Positions 56,734-64,000 of a DNA stretch of 64,000 nucleotides are shown piece by piece; the first letter of the stretch is position 1; each line of letters opens with the position of its first letter. A program made the translations under genes and the position numbers. Origin of the DNA: Ramlibacter paludis (GTDB lineage Bacteria; Pseudomonadota; Gammaproteobacteria; Burkholderiales; Burkholderiaceae_C). The DNA lies in the NCBI RefSeq assembly GCF_022012305.1, contig NZ_JAKLTM010000009.1, positions 1 through 64,000 of the forward strand, given 5' to 3'. Below the pieces are notes generated by a model that had not been told where the DNA came from, did not search any database, and saw only the letters and a program-made list of their open reading frames with translations.

Positions 56734-56763
56734 GTAGGGTGGGTTCGCGACAGCGACCCCACC
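56734..56763 (+). repeat. REP-like palindrome, family B (right half of inverted pair)
   Basis: This plus-strand family B copy (GTAG, GGTGGGTTCGC, loop, GCGACCCCACC) forms a tail-to-tail pair with 56680-56707. The pair sits exactly between the convergent YihY and paaZ genes, which suggests a BIME-like element that may double as a bidirectional terminator. Confidence 0.75.
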
Positions 56764-56770
56764 GGCGCCG

Positions 56771-58816
56771 TCAGGCGCGCTTCGCCACCAGCGTCAGGAT
56801 GTCGTAGCTCGCCACCAGCTCGCCATCCTGGTTCGTCACTTCCACGTCCCACGCCACCACGCCCTGGCCCACGCCCTTCGCATCCTTGCGATTGCGGTCG
56901 ATCTTGCGCTTGGCCGTCAGCCGCGCGCGGATCGTGTCGCCGATGCCCACCGGCTTGACGAAGCGCAGCGTGTCCAGGCCGTAGTTGGCCAGCACCGGCC
57001 CCGGCGCCGGCGAGACGAAGAGGCCCGCGGCGGCGGACAGCACGAAGTAGCCGTGCGCGATGCGCTTGCCGAACTGCGTGTCCTTCGCCGCGATCTCGTC
57101 GAAGTGCATGTAGAAGTAGTCGCCCGAGATGCCGCCGAAGTTGACGATGTCGGCTTCGCTCACCGTGCGCCGATGCGTCAGCAGCGAGTCGCCGATCTTC
57201 AGGTCCTCGAAGTGCTTGCGGAAGGGATGCGTGCCGTCCTCGGTGACCTTGGCGCCGCGCACGTACTCGCCGGTCACGGCCGCCAGCATGGTCGGCGAGC
57301 CCTGCACCGCGGCACGCTGCAGGTAGTGTTTCACCGCGCGCAGGCCGCCCAGTTCCTCGCCGCCGCCCGCGCGGCCCGGGCCGCCGTGCTTCAGCATCGG
57401 CAGCGGCGAGCCGTGGCCGGTGGATTCGGCGGCCGCTTCGCGATCGAGCACCAGGATGCGGCCGTGGGTCATCGCGGCCGCCGGCACGAAACGCGCCGCG
57501 GTTGCCGGATCCTTGGTGACCAGCGTGCCGACCAGGCTGCCCTTGCCGCGCGCCGCCAGCGCCAGCGCCTCGTCGAGGCCCTCGTAGGCCATCAGCGTGC
57601 TGACCGGGCCGAAAGCCTCGATGTCGTGCACCGCGTCGTCTTCCAAGGGCTTGCGCGCGAGCAGCAGCGTGGGCGCGAAGAAGGCGCCTTCGGCCACGCC
57701 CTCGCCGCGCGGCGCGAAGCCGTCGCGCTCGCCGTACAGCAGCTCCGCGGCCTGCAGCAGGCGCTGCACCTGCGCGGCCACGTCGCGTTGCTGGTCGTGC
57801 GAGGCCAGCGCGCCCATGCGCACTTCTTCCAGCGCCGGATCGCCGGCGACGACTTTCGCGAGCCGGGCCCTCAGGCGGGACGCGACTTCATCGACGTGCT
57901 TGCGGGGCACGATCGCGCGGCGGATCGCCGTGCATTTCTGGCCGGCCTTCACCGTCATCTCGCGCGCCACTTCCTTCACGAACAGGTCGAACTCCTCGTC
58001 GCCGGGCTCCACGTCTTCGGCCAGCACGGCGCAGTTCAGCGAATCGGCCTCGGCGTTGAAGGAGATCGAGTTGCGCACGAGGTTCGGATGCACGCGCAGC
58101 TTGGCGGCGGTATCGGCGGAGCCCGTGAAGGTGACGACGTCGGCGCCGTCGAGCCGGTCCAGCAGGTCGCCGGTGCTGCCGATCACCAGCTGCAGGCTGC
58201 CCTCGGGCAGGATGCCGGACTCGATGGCCATCCGCACCATCGCTTCGGTGAGGTAGCTGGTGGAGGTCGCCGGCTTGGCGATGCAGGGCGCGCCGGCCAG
58301 GAAACTCGGTGCGAACTTCTCCAGCAAGCCCCACACCGGGAAGTTGAAGGCGTTGATGTGCACCGCGACGCCGCCGCGCGGCACCAGGATGTGGGTGCCG
58401 GCAAAGGCGCCTTTCTTGCCCAGCGGAATGGCCGGGCCTTCGTGCACCACGTTGCCCGAAGGCAGCTCGTTGCCGCCGACCGCCGCATAGGCCGACAGCG
58501 TGGCGCTGCCGCCCTCGATGTCGATCCAGCTGTCGGTGCGCGTCGCGCCGGTGTGGGCCGACAGCGCATAGAGCGCCTCCTTGCGTTCCAGCAGGTATTT
58601 CGCCAGGGCCTTCAGGCGCTCGGCGCGCTGCTGGAAGTCCAGCTTCATCAGCGCAGGCACGCCGGTCTTGCGCGCGTGCTGCACGGCCTCGGCAAAGTCG
58701 ATGCGGTCTTCGTGCGTGCTGAAGACGGGCTGGCCGTTGACGGCACTGCGCAGCGCCTGGCCGGCCTGCGTGCCCAGCCAGCTGCCGGCGATGTAGCTCT
58801 GGAGAGTGGTGGTCAT
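56771..58816 (-). CDS. paaZ: Bifunctional oxepin-CoA hydrolase/aldehyde dehydrogenase PaaZ
   Basis: This 681-residue fusion has an N-terminal aldehyde dehydrogenase domain (about 1-520) and a C-terminal MaoC-type hotdog hydrolase (about 530-680). The ALDH part shows [20 protein letters not shown] and the catalytic Cys in [14 protein letters not shown]. The MaoC part shows [21 protein letters not shown] and [13 protein letters not shown], containing the hydratase Asp/His pair. PaaZ opens the oxepin-CoA ring and oxidises the aldehyde in aerobic phenylacetate degradation. Its ATG overlaps the paaR stop by 4 bp, and it is the last gene of the operon. Confidence 0.94.
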   Translation of the reverse strand: MTTTLQSYIAGSWLGTQAGQALRSAVNGQPVFSTHEDRIDFAEAVQHARKTGVPALMKLDFQQRAERLKALAKYLLERKEALYALSAHTGATRTDSWIDIEGGSATLSAYAAVGGNELPSGNVVHEGPAIPLGKKGAFAGTHILVPRGGVAVHINAFNFPVWGLLEKFAPSFLAGAPCIAKPATSTSYLTEAMVRMAIESGILPEGSLQLVIGSTGDLLDRLDGADVVTFTGSADTAAKLRVHPNLVRNSISFNAEADSLNCAVLAEDVEPGDEEFDLFVKEVAREMTVKAGQKCTAIRRAIVPRKHVDEVASRLRARLAKVVAGDPALEEVRMGALASHDQQRDVAAQVQRLLQAAELLYGERDGFAPRGEGVAEGAFFAPTLLLARKPLEDDAVHDIEAFGPVSTLMAYEGLDEALALAARGKGSLVGTLVTKDPATAARFVPAAAMTHGRILVLDREAAAESTGHGSPLPMLKHGGPGRAGGGEELGGLRAVKHYLQRAAVQGSPTMLAAVTGEYVRGAKVTEDGTHPFRKHFEDLKIGDSLLTHRRTVSEADIVNFGGISGDYFYMHFDEIAAKDTQFGKRIAHGYFVLSAAAGLFVSPAPGPVLANYGLDTLRFVKPVGIGDTIRARLTAKRKIDRNRKDAKGVGQGVVAWDVEVTNQDGELVASYDILTLVAKRA

Positions 58817-59430
58817 GGTGTTGCCTGCAGGTGGGGAGCCTTGACGGCCTTCAGGCCGGCAAGGAAGAGATCGGAAACCACGGGCGCGATGTCGTCGTAG
58901 CCGAGCGCGCCGTCGGGCTTCATCCAGGTGAAGAGCCAGTTGATCATGCCGAAGAGGAGCATGGTGAGCGGCTTGCCGAGCGCCGCCTCCTCCAGGTCGG
59001 GGCGCAGCGCGATCACGACGCGGGCGAAGCCGGCGACCACCTCGCGCTCGATGTCCAGCACGCGCTTGCGGTCGGCGTCGTCCAGGAACTTCACGTCCTC
59101 GGTCAGCACGCGGTGCTCGTTCTGCGAGTCGGCGTATTCCTCCACCAGCCGGCGGATCAGGATGCGCATCTGCGCCTGCGGCGTGCGGCCCTCGGCCACC
59201 GCCTCGCCGACGATGCCTTGCAGCCGCAGCACGTGGCCTTCGGTGATGCTCACCAGCAGCGCGTACTTGTCGCGGTAGTAGTGGTACAGCGTGGCCTTCG
59301 ACAGGCCGCTGGCTTCCGCCACCTGGTTCATCGAGGTGCCGGCATAGCCGGTCCTGGCGAACAGTGCCGCCGCCTGCGCGAGGATCAGTTCGCGCTGGTC
59401 GTCGTAGCCGGCGTGCCTGCCGCGTCCCAT
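58813..59430 (-). CDS. paaR: TetR-family regulator of the phenylacetate operon (PaaR)
   Basis: This 205-residue TetR-type regulator has the N-terminal helix-turn-helix GYAGTSMNQVAEASGLSKATLYHYYRDK (residues about 27-55) and a C-terminal ligand domain typical of TetR regulators of acyl-CoA catabolism, known as PaaR in Betaproteobacteria. It sits between paaE and paaZ, with a 1-bp overlap to paaE (TGATG) and a 4-bp overlap to paaZ. The symmetric site in the paaA promoter (63103-63116) is its likely operator. Phenylacetyl-CoA as effector is inferred from the family. Confidence 0.87.
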   Translation of the reverse strand: MGRGRHAGYDDQRELILAQAAALFARTGYAGTSMNQVAEASGLSKATLYHYYRDKYALLVSITEGHVLRLQGIVGEAVAEGRTPQAQMRILIRRLVEEYADSQNEHRVLTEDVKFLDDADRKRVLDIEREVVAGFARVVIALRPDLEEAALGKPLTMLLFGMINWLFTWMKPDGALGYDDIAPVVSDLFLAGLKAVKAPHLQATP

Positions 59431-60512
59431 CAGCGTTCGTCGAAGGAGAGGACGACGCGCTCGGTCATCGGGTGCGCCTGGCAGGTCAGCACGAAGCCGG
59501 CGGCGACCTCTTTCTTGTCGAGGGCGAAGTTGCGGTCCATGCGCACGTCGCCTTCGATCACCTTGGCGCGGCAGGTGCCGCAGACGCCGGAGGTGCAGGA
59601 GAAGGGCACTTCCAGGCCGGCCGCGGAGGCGCAGTCGAGGATGCTGGGCTGGTCCTTGAAGAACTGGATCTCGCGCTTGAGGCCGTCGCGGATGATGGTG
59701 ACGCGCGCCTGCTCGGCGTCGCCCGGGCGCGCCTCGTGCACCACCGCGCCCACCGTGCCGGGCGCCTGCGCGATGCCGAAGCGCTCGATGTGGATGCGGT
59801 CTTCCGGCACGCCGGCGGCCAGCAGCGCGGCCTCGGCCTCGTCGTTCATCTGGAAGGGGCCGCAGATGAAGGCGTGGTCGATGCCCTGGGCGGGCACCAG
59901 CGTGCGCAGGAACTCGCCGATCTTGTCGCGGTTCATCAGGCCCATGTTGATGGGCGCATCGGTGTGCTCGTCGCTGAACACGTGGTGCAGCGTGAGCCGG
60001 GTCATGTAGCGGTCCTTCAGGTCCTCCAGCTCCTCCTTGAACATGGCGGAGCGCAGGCTGCGGTTGCCGTAGACCAGCGTGAACTCGCTGGCCGGTTCGC
60101 GCGCCAGCACCGTCTTCATGATCGAGAGGATGGGCGTGATGCCGCTGCCGCCGGCGATGCCGACGTGGTGCCGGCGCTGGTCGGCCGCGATCGGCACGAA
60201 GAAGCGGCCCTGCGGCGCCATCACGCTGATGGTGTCGCCGGGCTTCAGGTGCTCGTTGATCCAGTTGGAGAAGGCGCCGCCCTTGACCTTGCGCACGCCC
60301 ACCCGCAGCTCGCCGTCGTCGACGCCGGCGCAGATCGAATAGGAGCGGCGCAGGTCCTGGCCGTCGATCTCCTTGCGCAGCGTGAGGTACTGGCCTTGCG
60401 TGAAGCCGAACACTTCACGCAGGTCGTCCGGCACCTCGAAGGTGACGATCACGGCTTCCTGGGTGTCGGGCTGGACGGCGCGCACGCGCAGCGGGTGGAA
60501 GAGGGCGCTCAT
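59430..60512 (-). CDS. paaE: Phenylacetyl-CoA epoxidase reductase PaaE
   Basis: This 360-residue reductase passes electrons from NADPH to the PaaAC oxygenase. An N-terminal FAD domain (RRSYSICAG), an NAD(P) domain (GIAGGSGITPILSIMKTVL and ICGPFQM) and a C-terminal plant-type [2Fe-2S] domain follow in order. The cluster cysteines are visible in FSCTSGVCGTCRAKV and the later LTCQAHP. The ATG overlaps the paaD stop by 4 bp. Confidence 0.94.
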   Translation of the reverse strand: MSALFHPLRVRAVQPDTQEAVIVTFEVPDDLREVFGFTQGQYLTLRKEIDGQDLRRSYSICAGVDDGELRVGVRKVKGGAFSNWINEHLKPGDTISVMAPQGRFFVPIAADQRRHHVGIAGGSGITPILSIMKTVLAREPASEFTLVYGNRSLRSAMFKEELEDLKDRYMTRLTLHHVFSDEHTDAPINMGLMNRDKIGEFLRTLVPAQGIDHAFICGPFQMNDEAEAALLAAGVPEDRIHIERFGIAQAPGTVGAVVHEARPGDAEQARVTIIRDGLKREIQFFKDQPSILDCASAAGLEVPFSCTSGVCGTCRAKVIEGDVRMDRNFALDKKEVAAGFVLTCQAHPMTERVVLSFDER

Positions 60513-61018
60513 ATCGGCTTGAAATGTTCGAAGGGTTCGCGGCAGGTCAGGCAGCGGTACATGGACTTGCAGGCGGTGGAGCCGAAGGCGGAGAGGCGCT
60601 CGGTGATGGCGCTGCCGCAGCGGGGGCAGGGGACCTTGTCGGCCTTGCGGCCGAAGATGCGGATGCCCTGGGTCCCCGCCTCCGCGGGGATGACGTGGGA
60701 GGGAGGGGCGATGCCGTACTCGGTGAGCTTTCGCTTGCCTTCGGCTGTGATCCAGTCGCTGGTCCACGCCGGCGCGCGCTGCAAGGTGGCGCGCGCGGGG
60801 CCAAGGCCTTCGGCCTCGATGGCTTCCAGCACGCTCTGCTCGATCACCTCGGTGGCGGGGCAGCCGGAGTAGGTCGGCGTCAGCACGACCTCCAGGCCGT
60901 CGTCGCCGTGGTCGATCACGTCCCGCACGATGCCCAGGTCGCGCACCGACAGCGCCGGTACTTCCGGATCGAGCACTTCGCCCAGCACTGCCCAGGCGCG
61001 CTCGGCGCGTGTCACCAC
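60509..61018 (-). CDS. paaD: Phenylacetyl-CoA epoxidase maturation protein PaaD (with repeat-derived insertion)
   Basis: This 169-residue MIP18/PaaD protein helps assemble the epoxidase iron centres. An N-terminal DUF59-like domain is visible (LDPEVPALSVRDLGIVRDV, TYSGCPATEVIE). A C-terminal zinc ribbon has CPRCGS and CLTC pairs. Between them, residues about 103-118 (HVIPAEAGTQGIR) are encoded by a GC-rich palindrome. The start is GTG, overlapping the paaC stop by 7 bp; GTG at 61015 is equally possible. Confidence 0.92.
   Translation of the reverse strand: MVTRAERAWAVLGEVLDPEVPALSVRDLGIVRDVIDHGDDGLEVVLTPTYSGCPATEVIEQSVLEAIEAEGLGPARATLQRAPAWTSDWITAEGKRKLTEYGIAPPSHVIPAEAGTQGIRIFGRKADKVPCPRCGSAITERLSAFGSTACKSMYRCLTCREPFEHFKPI
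60671..60695. repeat. Palindromic element in frame within paaD
   Basis: TCCCCGC (60673-60679) and GCGGGGA (60684-60690) form a perfect 7-bp stem around CTCC and are flanked by the GTCAT-type ends of a common dispersed bacterial repeat. On the paaD strand it encodes VIPAEAGTQ, a peptide often produced when such repeats insert in genes. It lies in the linker before the zinc ribbon, about 10 residues longer than in E. coli PaaD. Confidence 0.7.
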
Positions 61019-61785
61019 ACGCCTCCGGGGTAGGCGCGCTGCAGCTGCTGCATCTCGGCCAGGATGAAGCCCATGTGCTCGCTGTGCACGCCGCGCTTGC
61101 CGGTGCTGAGGAAGGGGGTGGCCTTGGGCGCGGTGAGACCGGCTTCGGCCAGGATGGCGTCCATCTCGGCGTCCCAGTCGGCCTTGAGTTCGCTCCAGCG
61201 CGGGCCCAGCCCGCTCGCCTGCGCTTCATCGTCAACCGCGTCGGACGCGAACAGCTCGGCGCCGTAGATCCACAGCTGGTCGAGCGCGCGCTCCATGCGG
61301 CGGCGCGATTCCTCGGTGCCGCCCGCCAGCCGCACGACCCAGTCGGCCGCATGCTGCTGGTGGTAGCGCGCTTCCTTGCGGGCCTTGGCGGCGATGGCCG
61401 CCACTTCGGCGTCGCCGGACGCGACCAGCTTGTCCCACAGCAGCTTGAAGAAGGTGGCCATCATCGCGTTGCGCAGCACCGTGACGGCGAAGTCGCCGCG
61501 CGGCAGTTCGGCCAGCGTGACGTTGCGGTAGTCGCGCTCCTCGCGCAGGAAGGCGAGTTGGTCCTCGTCGTGGCCCGCGCCTTCGAGCGCGCCGGCATGC
61601 GTGAGCAGCGCGCGCGCCTGGCCGATCAGGTCCAGTGCCATGTTGGCCAGCGCCAGGTCCTCCTCCAGCACGGGCGCATGGCCGGCCCATTCGGAGAGGC
61701 GGTGGCTGAGGATCAGCGCGGTGTCACCGATGCGCAGCAGGTACTGCACCGGCGGCGTGAAGTTGACGTGGATCGACGGCTGCAT
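61012..61785 (-). CDS. paaC: Phenylacetyl-CoA epoxidase structural subunit PaaC
   Basis: The 257-residue, ferritin-like but catalytically inactive partner of PaaA in the PaaABCE epoxidase. Conserved segments are YLLRIGDTALILSHRLSEW, EERDYRNVTLAELPRGDFA and EARYHQQHAADWVVRLAGG. The ATG overlaps the paaB stop by 1 bp (TGATG) and the stop overlaps paaD by 7 bp. The length matches the family. Confidence 0.94.
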   Translation of the reverse strand: MQPSIHVNFTPPVQYLLRIGDTALILSHRLSEWAGHAPVLEEDLALANMALDLIGQARALLTHAGALEGAGHDEDQLAFLREERDYRNVTLAELPRGDFAVTVLRNAMMATFFKLLWDKLVASGDAEVAAIAAKARKEARYHQQHAADWVVRLAGGTEESRRRMERALDQLWIYGAELFASDAVDDEAQASGLGPRWSELKADWDAEMDAILAEAGLTAPKATPFLSTGKRGVHSEHMGFILAEMQQLQRAYPGGVW

Positions 61786-62078
61786 CACATGTGGTCCACG
61801 GAATCGGGCAGCTTGTAGAAGGTGGGGTGGCGGTACACCTTGTCTTCCATCGGGTCGAAGTACATCGCCTTGTCGCCCGGGTCGCTGGCGACGATGTGGT
61901 CGCTGCGCACCACCCAGACGCTGGTGCCTTCCTGGCGCCGCGTGTAGACGTCGCGCGCCATCTGGATCGCCATCTTCGGGTCGGCGGCATGCAGGCTGCC
62001 GCAGTGCTTGTGGTCCAAACCGCTCTTGCTGCGGACGAACACTTCCCACAAGGGCCATTCCTTTTTGGGATCGCTCAT
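61785..62078 (-). CDS. paaB: Phenylacetyl-CoA epoxidase subunit PaaB
   Basis: This 97-residue small bridging subunit of the epoxidase has the family segments [20 protein letters not shown] near the N terminus and [18 protein letters not shown] with the [11 protein letters not shown] tail. The start overlaps the paaA stop by 4 bp (ATGA). Confidence 0.94.
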   Translation of the reverse strand: MSDPKKEWPLWEVFVRSKSGLDHKHCGSLHAADPKMAIQMARDVYTRRQEGTSVWVVRSDHIVASDPGDKAMYFDPMEDKVYRHPTFYKLPDSVDHM

Positions 62079-63085
62079 GCCGCCACCTTCTCTTGTTGGT
62101 CTTGCTTCGCCGCATAGGCGAGGGCCGCTTCGCGCACCCAGGCGCCGTCGTCCCAGGCCTTCACGCGGGCCGCGAGGCGTTCGCGGTTGCACGGGCCGTT
62201 GCCGCCCACCACGTTCCAGAATTCGGTCCAGTCGATGGCGCCGAAGTCGTTGTGCTGGCGCTCCTCGTTCCACTTCAGCTCGGGGTCGGGCAGGGTGACG
62301 CCCAGCACCTTGGCCTGTTCGACGGTGGCGTCGATGAACTTCTGCCGCAGTTCGTCGTTGGACACGCGCTTGATGCCCCAGCGCATCGACTGCGCCGAGT
62401 TGGGCGACTGGTCGTCCGGCGGGCCGAACATCATGATCGAGGGCCACCACCAGCGGTTCACGGCGTCCTGCACCATGGCCTTCTGCGCCTCGGTGCCCTG
62501 CGTCATCATGGTCAGCAGGCTCTCGTAGCCCTGGCGCTGGTGGAAGCTTTCCTCGCGGCAGATGCGGATCATCGCGCGCGCATAGGGGCCGTAGCTGCAG
62601 CGGCAGATCGGCACCTGGTTCATGATGGCCGCGCCGTCGACCAGCCAGCCGATCACGCCGACGTCGGCCCAGGTGAGCGTCGGGTAGTTGAAGATGGAGC
62701 TGTACTTGGCCTTGCCGGTGTGCAGCGCCTCCAGCATCTCGTCGCGCGAAGTGCCCAGCGTCTCCGCCGCCGAATAGAGATAGAGGCCGTGGCCGCCCTC
62801 GTCCTGCACCTTGGCGATCAGGATGGCCTTGCGCTTGAGCGTGGGCGCGCGGGTGATCCAGTTGCCTTCCGGCAGCATGCCGACGATCTCGGAATGCGCG
62901 TGCTGGCTGATCTGCCGCACCAGTGTCTTGCGGTAGTGCTCCGGCATCCAGTCCTTGCCTTCGATGAAGTCGCCCTCGGCGATGCGCGCCTCGAAGCGTT
63001 CTTCCAGCTGCAGCTCGTCGGCCGAGCGCACGGCCTTGCGCGCGTCGCCGTCCTTGCCCATGGTGTCCATGGCTTGCGTGTACAT
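62075..63085 (-). CDS. paaA: Phenylacetyl-CoA epoxidase catalytic subunit PaaA
   Basis: This 336-residue diiron oxygenase converts phenylacetyl-CoA to the 1,2-epoxide. Segments include [21 protein letters not shown], the diiron ligand-bearing [17 protein letters not shown] and [14 protein letters not shown] (ExxH motifs), and [24 protein letters not shown] lies 6 bp upstream of the ATG. It is the first gene of the operon, with a strong promoter overlapped by a symmetric operator at 63103-63145. Confidence 0.95.
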   Translation of the reverse strand: MYTQAMDTMGKDGDARKAVRSADELQLEERFEARIAEGDFIEGKDWMPEHYRKTLVRQISQHAHSEIVGMLPEGNWITRAPTLKRKAILIAKVQDEGGHGLYLYSAAETLGTSRDEMLEALHTGKAKYSSIFNYPTLTWADVGVIGWLVDGAAIMNQVPICRCSYGPYARAMIRICREESFHQRQGYESLLTMMTQGTEAQKAMVQDAVNRWWWPSIMMFGPPDDQSPNSAQSMRWGIKRVSNDELRQKFIDATVEQAKVLGVTLPDPELKWNEERQHNDFGAIDWTEFWNVVGGNGPCNRERLAARVKAWDDGAWVREAALAYAAKQDQQEKVAA

Positions 63086-63102
63086 GCGGGTCTCCTGATT
63101 TC

Positions 63103-63145
63103 CGACCGAGTGGTCGATAATAGCGCCACCTATGATCCGGCGCAA
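63103..63145 (-). promoter_or_regulatory. paa operon promoter and candidate PaaR operator
   Basis: On the minus strand TTGCGC (63140-63145) and TATTAT (63117-63122) are spaced exactly 17 bp, a good sigma-70 promoter. CGACC-GAGT-GGTCG (63103-63116) lies directly after the -10 box over the expected start site. It is a symmetric TetR-like site placed so that binding would block initiation. It also lies 50-60 bp from the divergent esterase start. Confidence 0.7.
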
Positions 63146-63164
63146 GAACAAGCCCGGAGACACC

Positions 63165-64000
63165 ATGCGACTCATCCTTGCCGCGACCCTGTCCGCCTTG
63201 CTGGCCGCCTGTGCCTCGTCTCCCGTGCCCGACCCGTCCTTGAGCAGCGGCTCCGTGCTGTCGCAGGTGCCGCCCGCCATCGCGGCGGAACTCGTGAAGA
63301 TCGGCCGCGTCGTCGCCCCGCCGCCGACCGCCGCCCTGTATGCGCCGCTGCAGCAGCGCGAGCCGTATGCCGGCGTGCGGGTGGAGCGCGATGCGCGCTA
63401 TGGCGCGGACGCGCAGCGCAACCTGCTCGACGTGTTCACGCCCGCGGCGCCGGGCGCGGCGCGGCCGGTGCTGGTGTTCGTGCACGGCGGCGCCTTCATG
63501 GGCGGCAACAAGCGCACCGGCGACAGCCCCTTCTACGACAACATCCTGGTCTGGGCGGTGAACAACGGCATGGTCGGCGTCAACATGACCTACCGCCTCG
63601 CGCCGCAGCACGCCTGGCCGGCCGCGCAGGAAGACATCGCGGCTGTCTTGCGCTGGGTGCGCGCGAACATCGCGGCGCGCGGCGGCGATCCGTCGCGGAT
63701 CTACCTGATGGGCCACTCGGCCGGCGCCGCCCACGTCGCGCAGTACGTCGGGCATCCGCGCTTCCACGTCGCGCCCGGCGGCGGCATTGCCGGCGCGATC
63801 ATGGTGTCGGGGCTGTTCGATCCGTCGACGGCCGAGGCGAACGCGCCGCTGCAAGCCTATTTCGGCAAGGATCCTTCGGTGTATGAAGCGCGCTCGGCCT
63901 TGCCGGGGATGGTGGCGTCAAGGCTGCCGATGCTGTTCGCCTACGCGGAACTCGATCCTTCGGACTTCCACCGGCAGGCGAGCCAGGCCAATGCGGCGCT
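63165..64000 (+). CDS. Lipoprotein alpha/beta hydrolase (HSL-family esterase), 3' end outside window
   Basis: The coding region runs off the right end and 278 codons are visible. A lipoprotein signal ends with the LLAAC lipobox (Cys16). The oxyanion-hole HGGAFMGG motif at about residues 107-114 and the nucleophile elbow GHSAGAA follow, typical of the hormone-sensitive lipase/carboxylesterase group. A CGGAGA box precedes the ATG. It is divergent from the paa operon and shares its promoter region, but a metabolic link is not evident. The catalytic Asp and His lie at or beyond the end. Confidence 0.85.
   Translation, partial: MRLILAATLSALLAACASSPVPDPSLSSGSVLSQVPPAIAAELVKIGRVVAPPPTAALYAPLQQREPYAGVRVERDARYGADAQRNLLDVFTPAAPGAARPVLVFVHGGAFMGGNKRTGDSPFYDNILVWAVNNGMVGVNMTYRLAPQHAWPAAQEDIAAVLRWVRANIAARGGDPSRIYLMGHSAGAAHVAQYVGHPRFHVAPGGGIAGAIMVSGLFDPSTAEANAPLQAYFGKDPSVYEARSALPGMVASRLPMLFAYAELDPSDFHRQASQANAA

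Overview
The window is about 64 kb of GC-rich, densely packed chromosomal DNA. Protein families and gene order point to a betaproteobacterium of the Burkholderiales, most likely Comamonadaceae (Ramlibacter/Variovorax-like). Supporting signs are the orphan TctC/Bug-type binding protein, the hpa and paa aromatic operons, and the radA-ilvE-zinc finger-waaF block. I see no phage, integrase, CRISPR, rRNA or tRNA. Intergenic space is short and many genes overlap by 1-8 bp. The taxonomic placement is inference.

Layout. (1) 60-8901, all minus: an autoregulated homoprotocatechuate (3,4-dihydroxyphenylacetate) meta-cleavage operon hpaR-G1-G2-E-D-F-H-I. It is extended by a class II aldolase, a ketopantoate-reductase-like enzyme and an EamA exporter. 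A near-perfect 28-bp palindrome overlaps the -10 box upstream of hpaR. (2) 8976-13286: cupin, radA, small membrane protein, ilvE, zinc finger and waaF, the last with an apparently non-canonical start. (3) 13373-18082: two orphan solute-binding proteins, then a LysR regulator divergent from an MFS/carboxymuconolactone-decarboxylase pair. (4) 18083-26807: an EnvZ/OmpR-type two-component system, an AMP-dependent ligase, AmpG, an M48 protease, an MBL hydrolase, a yqjH/yqjI-type iron module and a GNAT.

(5) 26816-34182: a HlyD/MacA-like adaptor, ATPase, two MacB/FtsX permeases, an NtrC-type sigma-54 activator and its kinase. They are preceded by helically phased CGCGGACA repeats and a sigma-54 promoter-like box, so the exporter looks autoregulated. 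(6) 34271-48353: a signalling island. It holds an RsbQ-like alpha/beta hydrolase coupled to a PAS histidine kinase, then an operon of TonB receptor, YfiR-like protein, hybrid kinase with a YfiN-like sensory head, and second hybrid kinase. Two more large hybrid kinases follow. (7) 48459-56671: pyrF, GlsB/YeaQ-type protein, uvrA, MFS, ssb, Omp85-like barrel and YihY. (8) 56771-63085, minus: the phenylacetyl-CoA epoxidase operon paaABCDE-R-Z, with every junction overlapping and a strong promoter/operator in front of paaA. A lipoprotein esterase diverges from it and runs off the right end.

Three families of small palindromic elements, each with a GTAG head (REP-like), are scattered between genes. 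One copy lies in frame inside an MFS gene. An unrelated palindrome lies in frame inside paaD, and an 88-bp compound palindrome lies downstream of uvrA.

The most interesting unexplained systems are the YfiR/YfiN-head/TonB-receptor phosphorelay, the RsbQ-like hydrolase with its kinase, and the sigma-54-controlled ABC exporter with phased upstream sites.
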